From NCBI GenBank assembly GCA_022266195.1, contig WHVY01000001.1, forward strand, positions 11,904,001 to 11,968,000: a stretch of DNA of 64,000 nucleotides, written 5' to 3'. The stretch comes from Tetranychus cinnabarinus (taxonomy: Eukaryota; Arthropoda; Arachnida; Trombidiformes; Tetranychidae). The translations under genes and the position numbers were made by a program. Below, one piece after another: positions 58,983-64,000 of this stretch; the first letter of the stretch is position 1; every line of letters begins with the position of its first letter. The notes beneath the pieces were generated by a model. It did not search any database and was not told where the DNA came from. It saw nothing but the letters and a program-made list of their open reading frames with translations.

Positions 58983-60470
58983 TTATTTATTATGATTTGG
59001 TGAAAGTAATATTTTAACTCCTTGGCCCTTCTTAAGAGCATCGAAAGCTGTTTGATAATTCTCCAAGCTAATTACCTGACTGATCAATGCTTTGGCATTA
59101 ACCCTTCCACTGGAGATGAGATCAATAGCAGTTGGGAATCTATTCAGAAAGATAATGGTTAAAGAATTTACTGATTTCTCGAAGATTCACTCTGAAAATT
59201 ATATTGGAAGTTACTTACGTATTATTGAACCGATTAACACCAATCAGATTTAGTTCCTTCAACGATGCAACAGTTAAATCAACACTAGATAAGCTGGCGC
59301 TCAATCCTGGCAACAAAACTTTTCCACCCCTTTGGACTGTCAAAATACATGTATTGATACATGGGCCAAGACCAGTACAGTCTATCGCAACATCAGGCGC
59401 TTCACCCATTATTTTCTTGACTTTTTCAGCAATCTCTTCCGATGTTTCCCCGGGAGTGGTTAACAATGTGTAATCTGCTCCTAGAGATTTGGCAATGGAC
59501 AAGCGCTTTTCATTCAAATCAGTTATGCATATTCTGCCAGCACCGAAAGCCTTGGAAACCATCAAACATAATAAACCAATTGGACCAGCACCAATGATAA
59601 AGATTGGTTCATTTCCCTCTAACTTGGCTCGTTTTATTGCCCAGACAGTGCAAGCAACTGGTTCAACTAAAGTACCTTCTTCGAGTGTCATGTTTTCTGG
59701 TAATCTGTGGAATATTAATTTTATTTAAAGTGATTCCACTTGGGCTGAATCAGTTTTCACATCTCTTGCTCATTGGAAAACATTGTCTCCTATTGTGAAA
59801 ACTGGTTCAGCACAAGTCGAGTTATTGTAATGTCTTGGCTTGCTAGTAAAACTTCAAGAGCAAAAGGCTGTGAGAAATGGAAATAGAGATTCGTACTTAT
59901 GACACAAAATAGCAGGCCAAACATTGGTTGATCGGAAGAATCCGTATCTATTTGTGCCGCAACTAGATACGTCACCATAGGGACACAAATTACTTGATCC
60001 GATTCGACAAAAATTACAAGCCCAACAGGGTTCATGTGGTTCAATGCAAACTCTATCACCAGGCTTGACGTTGGTTACTTTGGATCCAACTTTGACAACG
60101 GTTCCACTTGCTTCATGGCCCATAATTGCGTTCTCTTTGGCTTTGAATGGACCGATTCTACCGCAAACTTGTAAATGAAGATCGGTTCCACAGATACCAC
60201 AAGCAGCTACATCAATCAAAACCTCTAAACAAAGTAAACACAAATATCGTTTTACACTGGTTTCTTGAGATCAATTTAAAGTAAATTAGCACTTCACAAA
60301 GAGTTAAATCAACTTTCAATAAATAGTTGTGTGAAATAACTATTTAAATACATGAGCTAAGAAAAAGTTATTGTTTACGAATTACCTGTTTCGGATGGTT
60401 CGTCATCTTCTTGGTATTCATCAAGACGTAACTCGCCGGGCTTAACAAATATTAGAGTTTGCTTAACCAT
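58983..60470 (-). CDS. Sord: Sorbitol dehydrogenase-like enzyme, copy 2
   Basis: Four exons, 60470-60386, 60224-59897, 59704-59219 and 59139-58983, have the same lengths as copy 1 and give 351 aa. It retains the catalytic zinc ligands C40, H65 and E66, the structural-zinc Cys quartet (PCWACNFC...LC), GAGPIG and the NAD-type Asp (ITDLNEKRL). Differences from copy 1 are scattered conservative substitutions and a more changed loop (LQVCGRIG for HWHLSGRIG) next to the active site, where copy 1's CGSDLHWH is CGTDLHLQ. That may alter substrate preference. No damage is seen, so both copies look functional. It lies upstream of and divergent from the intact DTD1. Confidence 0.94.
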
Positions 60471-61159
60471 TATTGAGATTGAATGCTGGAGCAGAGCGAC
60501 TCTATCAAATGAACAGTTCAAGAAAAACTGATTCCATATTATAATTGACACTGGTATTTAAGCATTGTTCAGAGGGATGAGCTCATACAAATAAGACAAA
60601 GATAATGTCAAATGTAATTTTAACGAAAATGAGAGCCGTCGAGTAGCTTTTGCTTCGAACTCCCCTCGTTGATACCTGATTGGCCTAGATCGCTACCTTC
60701 TAAATTAGGAGCCTGAGTATACAAACTAAGAGATTAGTTGCCATAAATGAGCAAATGCGAACACATGAAACCCCGGGACTTTTTGATAACCATAATAAAT
60801 GGGAATAATGGCTTGAAGAGTAGGTGCAATTTGTGTAATTTTGTGTAATTTGATGACTTCACTTAGCCTCCACATAAATTAGATGGTGTAAATTGTAATT
60901 AAAATAGACTTCATTTTACTGATAAGCTTTTTTATTCAGATAACTCATGTATATAACCACAATTTGCACTTAGAAAGATTCTTAGAAAGATTGACTCAAT
61001 CTTAATCTGTTTTAATTCGAGCTATAAAGTTAAATTTTGAGTCAGTTTATGTGAGCAGATATAAGTATTTTGGCATTTTAATAATCATAGTGAACAATGC
61101 TACAATAGATGCTATGCTAGGATGTACTCATAGAGTAATTAAGAAATGTTGAATAAGTC
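60471..61159. other. Divergent spacer between Sord copy 2 and DTD1 side
   Basis: AT-rich, containing a short tandem of TGTGTAATTT (about 60827-60855). The right part (61105-61159) resembles 55010-55085 beside copy 1. No coding sequence. Confidence 0.4.
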
Positions 61160-61410
61160 TTTAAATTAATAGTTGGCACTTGGCCTTAAAACTTTGAGCC
61201 TCAATATTGATAACTCGAGATTGGTAGCGCATACAATCACCATCCTTTTACCAATTGTTATATTCACGTCTGTAAGTGCATTTTCTGGTTGACCATCAAA
61301 AGTTACACATAAAATGACGTTTGACGAAAAGAACTGGTCCCATGACTGTGAAAAAGGTGATCGAAACTTCAACTTTGTACTCGATTCTCTCGAAAACTGT
61401 CGATCGGGGG
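61160..61410 (+). repeat. Dispersed repeat family R, copy 4 (partial)
   Basis: Shorter, more diverged copy. It shares TTTTCTGGTTGACCATCAAA (compare copy 3) and CTCGATTCTCTCGAAAACTG with the other members, but lacks much of the 5' half. It lies just upstream of the DTD1 gene. Confidence 0.7.
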
Positions 61411-61680
61411 TATTTTTTATATTATTTTAATATTAATATTTAAATATTGAGTGATTCAAGAAAATTTGAAAATAGCGCTTTAATCTATGAATGGTATCTC
61501 TAATGCAAACAGACAACCGGTATCAACAACTATTGTATCACAGAGTCTCATGTCTTAATGTAATCCGGTCAATTTGTTTCATTTATTTCAACTTTTCTAA
61601 AAAAATTTCATATCAATGTTTTATTGATACATATCGTATCTCAACTTTAGGCCAAAATATTTATACTAAACATATGCAAA

Positions 61681-62446
61681 ATGAAAGCTGTTGTCCAAAG
61701 AGTGGTTAAGGCTTCAGTTTCAGGTAAATGTGAAACTGTTTATTTCAAACACTAACAACAACAAATAATGCAACCACTTTGTTTCTTTAATTTTACAGTA
61801 AATAATGAAATTATATCTGAAATTGGTAAAGGAATATGTGTTCTCGTCGGTTTATCAAAAGACGACACTGTGACTGATGTTGATTACATGTAAGTTTCTT
61901 TTAATTTATCTGCTCTTTCATACCAATTCAAAAGGTAATTCAATTTTTTTCTGTTCAATAGAGTTCGTAAATTGATAAATATGAGGATATTTGATGGCGA
62001 AGATGGTAAAAGATGGGATCTCAGTGTCAAAGATAAAAAATATGAAATTCTTTGTTGTTCTCAGGTATTCTGATACAATTCTTAATTCAGAAAACTGTGT
62101 TAATAATTCCATGTTTAAATCTTGCCTACTCGCAGTTCACTCTGTATGCAGTTCTGAAGGGCAATAAGCCTGACTTTCATCAATCAATGTCTCCCGACAA
62201 ATCTCGTGAGTTGTATCAACTTTTCCTCGAAAAATTGAAGAAAAGCTACGATCCTGATTTGATTAAAGGTACAGTTTAGTTTTTTTCTTGCTTACCAACT
62301 TACTGCTAGAATTTATCATGAATATCTATCTTTTTGTTCTAGAGGGACGATTCCAGACAGCTTGTCATGTCAATATTGTTAATGATGGTCCAGTCACAAT
62401 TTGCTTGGAGTCACCTAGTTCAAAAAAATCCGAAGTCACTGAATAA
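61681..62446 (+). CDS. DTD1: D-aminoacyl-tRNA deacylase
   Basis: Five exons, 61681-61723, 61799-61889, 61962-62064, 62136-62268 and 62343-62446, give 157 aa with all phases matching. The enzyme hydrolyses D-amino acids mischarged onto tRNA, a chiral proofreading step in the cytosol. MKAVVQRVVKASV is the typical start. The SQFT motif is S78-T81, followed by LKGNKPDF, and the cross-subunit Gly-cisPro motif is G139-P140 in NDGPVTI, which together form the D-chiral pocket of the dimer. Its C-terminal tail is short compared with human. Fragments of this gene were copied to 55339-55833. The 3' region after TAA is ordinary AT-rich sequence. Confidence 0.95.
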
Positions 62447-63041
62447 GTTGCTTTAAAATCACTCTTCTCAATGGAATCAAACTATAAAATGCAATTTGAC
62501 AGGTTTTTACCCAAGAACCATTTAACCAGGAAAAGCTCATACTTTATGCAACATGTTTTTCCAATAGCATGTAAAGTAATAAGTTTTTTTCGTCTTGATA
62601 AGATTATATTCTGATGTGAAATGAAACATTGTTATGAGATAATGTAAAAGTGGGATTAAACAATTGACTTTGACTCTTTCATTGGCACTTTCATCATTTC
62701 TATTCTTTCGTGATCCACTTTTGATTACATTTGACTATCAAACGATTGATGATTATTTTATATTGCTGTTACTGCATTTTTCAATAAATTTTCCGCCACT
62801 TTCTAAATCTTCAATGAACATATTTCGTTTCAAATGTAGAAGTCAAATCAACAGACAAAACTCTGAACTTTTTTATTGCGGTTCAACTAAAATGCAGTTG
62901 CAAACTCTATTCACACCCTTGTTAATCATCTACTAAATCACAATCACCAACCACAAGTGTACCTACAAGTGTCTAGTTCATTCATGAATTCACATGTGAA
63001 TTTTCATTGTTACCTGTTGAAAGTGCCAAGAAAAAGTGAAA
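62447..63041. other. Spacer between DTD1 and the transporter gene
   Basis: Contains the DTD1 3' UTR and presumably the promoter and 5' leader of the transporter. The 90-codon frame at 62664-62936 has no recognisable features. Confidence 0.4.
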
Positions 63042-64000
63042 ATGAAGTTATTCGAATTCATAAAAGTCCATAAATACAAAATATTCAAATCAATGTTAAC
63101 ATACATAACCTTTGCTGGTTTGGGTGGAACCAATACTTTAGTTGGAAGCTCATTACTCGATCTTCAAATTCGTGTTCAACGATCTTTTGATGCTACTTCC
63201 AAGCTTGTTCAGGCCCGTTCCGTTGGATATATCATTGGAGCTTCTGCGTGTGAGTTAATTTATTTAAATGATGAAAATGAAACAATTTGATACAAACTCG
63301 GAAGACAATAAAGTGGTTAATTGTAACACAAACCTTATCAATTTTTTGATGATTATCTTGATGCTCTTGATGATTTATGAAAGAAGAAAACAATATTAAT
63401 CAAGTTTCTATTGAGCAATCACTGTTATAATCTTGATATCAAACAGTTCAGTGCTAAATTGAAGCACCCAGAATCGATAGATTGATAAATCATGCCATGT
63501 TTCGATTGAGAACTGTTTAAGTACAAAGTGTTAACCAATTGTTTTAACTTAAGTTTTGACTTTCTTTGAAAGGTGGCCTTCTCGGTGAACGTATCAATGA
63601 CTACCTGGCTCTTTCACTGGCTGATTTGGTCGCTGGCCTTTTCCTCATCATTGCACCTTGGTTTGCCATACTTGAAGTCATCATTTCTTGTATCGTAGTC
63701 TCTGGTTTTGCTCAAGGAATTTTGGACATTTGTAAGAGCGAAAAGCTTTCTTTCACCTTTTTTGAATAACTTTATACTATTGATTTGAGTATAAATTTTT
63801 TATGCTGACAGATTGTAATGTGATAATATTGAGGATTTGGGGTGCAAAAGGAATCAATTGGCTTCAAGTTTTACACATGTGTTATGGCGTTGGTGCTTTA
63901 ATTACACCGATTTTCACCAGACCCTTTCTCCTTCCAAATACCGAACATTTGAGGGATTCAGAGCCAAACACAACTTTCATTGGAAATGATACCACTTCAG
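63042..64000 (+). CDS. MFSD4/NaGLT1-like major facilitator transporter (5' part)
   Basis: Three exons so far, 63042-63249, 63573-63731 and 63812 onward, with matching phases (T/GT Cys and T/AT Tyr junctions); the gene continues past the window end. The start is ATG 63042, the first in frame (a GTG 6 bp upstream is not used). The predicted membrane segments include TYITFAGLGGTNTLVGSSLLDL, then the VGYIIGASACGGLLGERINDY loop (MFS motif-A-like G-x-L-x-x-R), LVAGLFLIIAPW and a segment containing QVLHMCYGVGALITP. The motif order (LDL, GGLLGER, NVIILRIWG, LHMCYGVGALI) resembles MFSD4A and sodium-dependent glucose transporter 1. Substrate unknown. An extracellular loop with N-glycosylation sequons (NTTF, NDTT) is reached at the window end. 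Confidence 0.8.

Noticed and set aside
1..64000. CRISPR array, bacterial operon or prophage
   Set aside because: Spliced genes, U2 snRNA and metazoan gene families show eukaryotic nuclear DNA; no regularly spaced repeats of that type.
1..64000. tRNA genes
   Set aside because: No convincing A-box/B-box pair with GGTTCGAATCC-type sequence was found by eye; a tRNAscan-SE run would be decisive.

Overview
This window is nuclear DNA from a compact, AT-rich animal genome, most likely an arthropod. The evidence is short GT-AG introns (mostly 50-250 bp), a U2 snRNA gene whose 5' end and 3' stem-loop resemble the Drosophila type, a Teashirt/Tiptop-family gene, and a Bark beetle/Anakonda-type junction protein. 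Dense gene packing and many intron-poor genes would fit an acariform mite such as a spider mite, but that is inference and nothing in the window proves the species.

Layout. (1) 1-16950: 5' part of a teashirt-like gene on the minus strand, with two coding exons (14732-15814, 16911-16950). Everything left of 14731 looks like one very large intron full of ATG/CAT trinucleotide repeats. (2) 17.8-25.1 kb: fructosamine-3-kinase (-), an FGFR1OP2/SIKE-type STRIPAK protein (+), the PP1 regulator PNUTS (-), and a complete U2 snRNA (+). (3) 25.5-35.6 kb: a giant intronless bark/Anakonda gene (-, 3075 aa) followed by decayed tandem copies of its own 3' end. (4) 36.8-38.7 kb: PGM3 (-). (5) 39.3-43.8 kb: a scrambled block of local duplications holding two small unrecognised genes, a truncated and frameshifted isovaleryl-CoA dehydrogenase pseudogene, and a MITE-like inverted-repeat element. 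(6) 44.2-48.9 kb: TAF4 (+) convergent with coproporphyrinogen oxidase (-). (7) 49.9-51.1 kb: a two-exon secreted protein (+). (8) 52.3-62.4 kb: a segmental duplication of a sorbitol dehydrogenase - D-aminoacyl-tRNA deacylase (DTD1) pair. Both dehydrogenase copies are intact. One DTD1 is intact; the other is reduced to shuffled exon fragments fused to a talin pseudogene fragment. A four-copy dispersed repeat of about 430 bp lies in and around this block. (9) 63.0-64.0 kb: 5' part of an MFSD4/NaGLT1-like transporter (+), running off the window.

Most genes are unrelated housekeeping or developmental genes that do not form a pathway. The noteworthy biology is the pattern of local genome turnover: three separate places (25.5-26.3, 39.3-43.8 and 52.3-62.4 kb) show recent duplication, truncation and shuffling of gene fragments. 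Exon boundaries below were placed by hand by matching splice phase. Gene spans cover first to last coding exon, with exons listed in the evidence.
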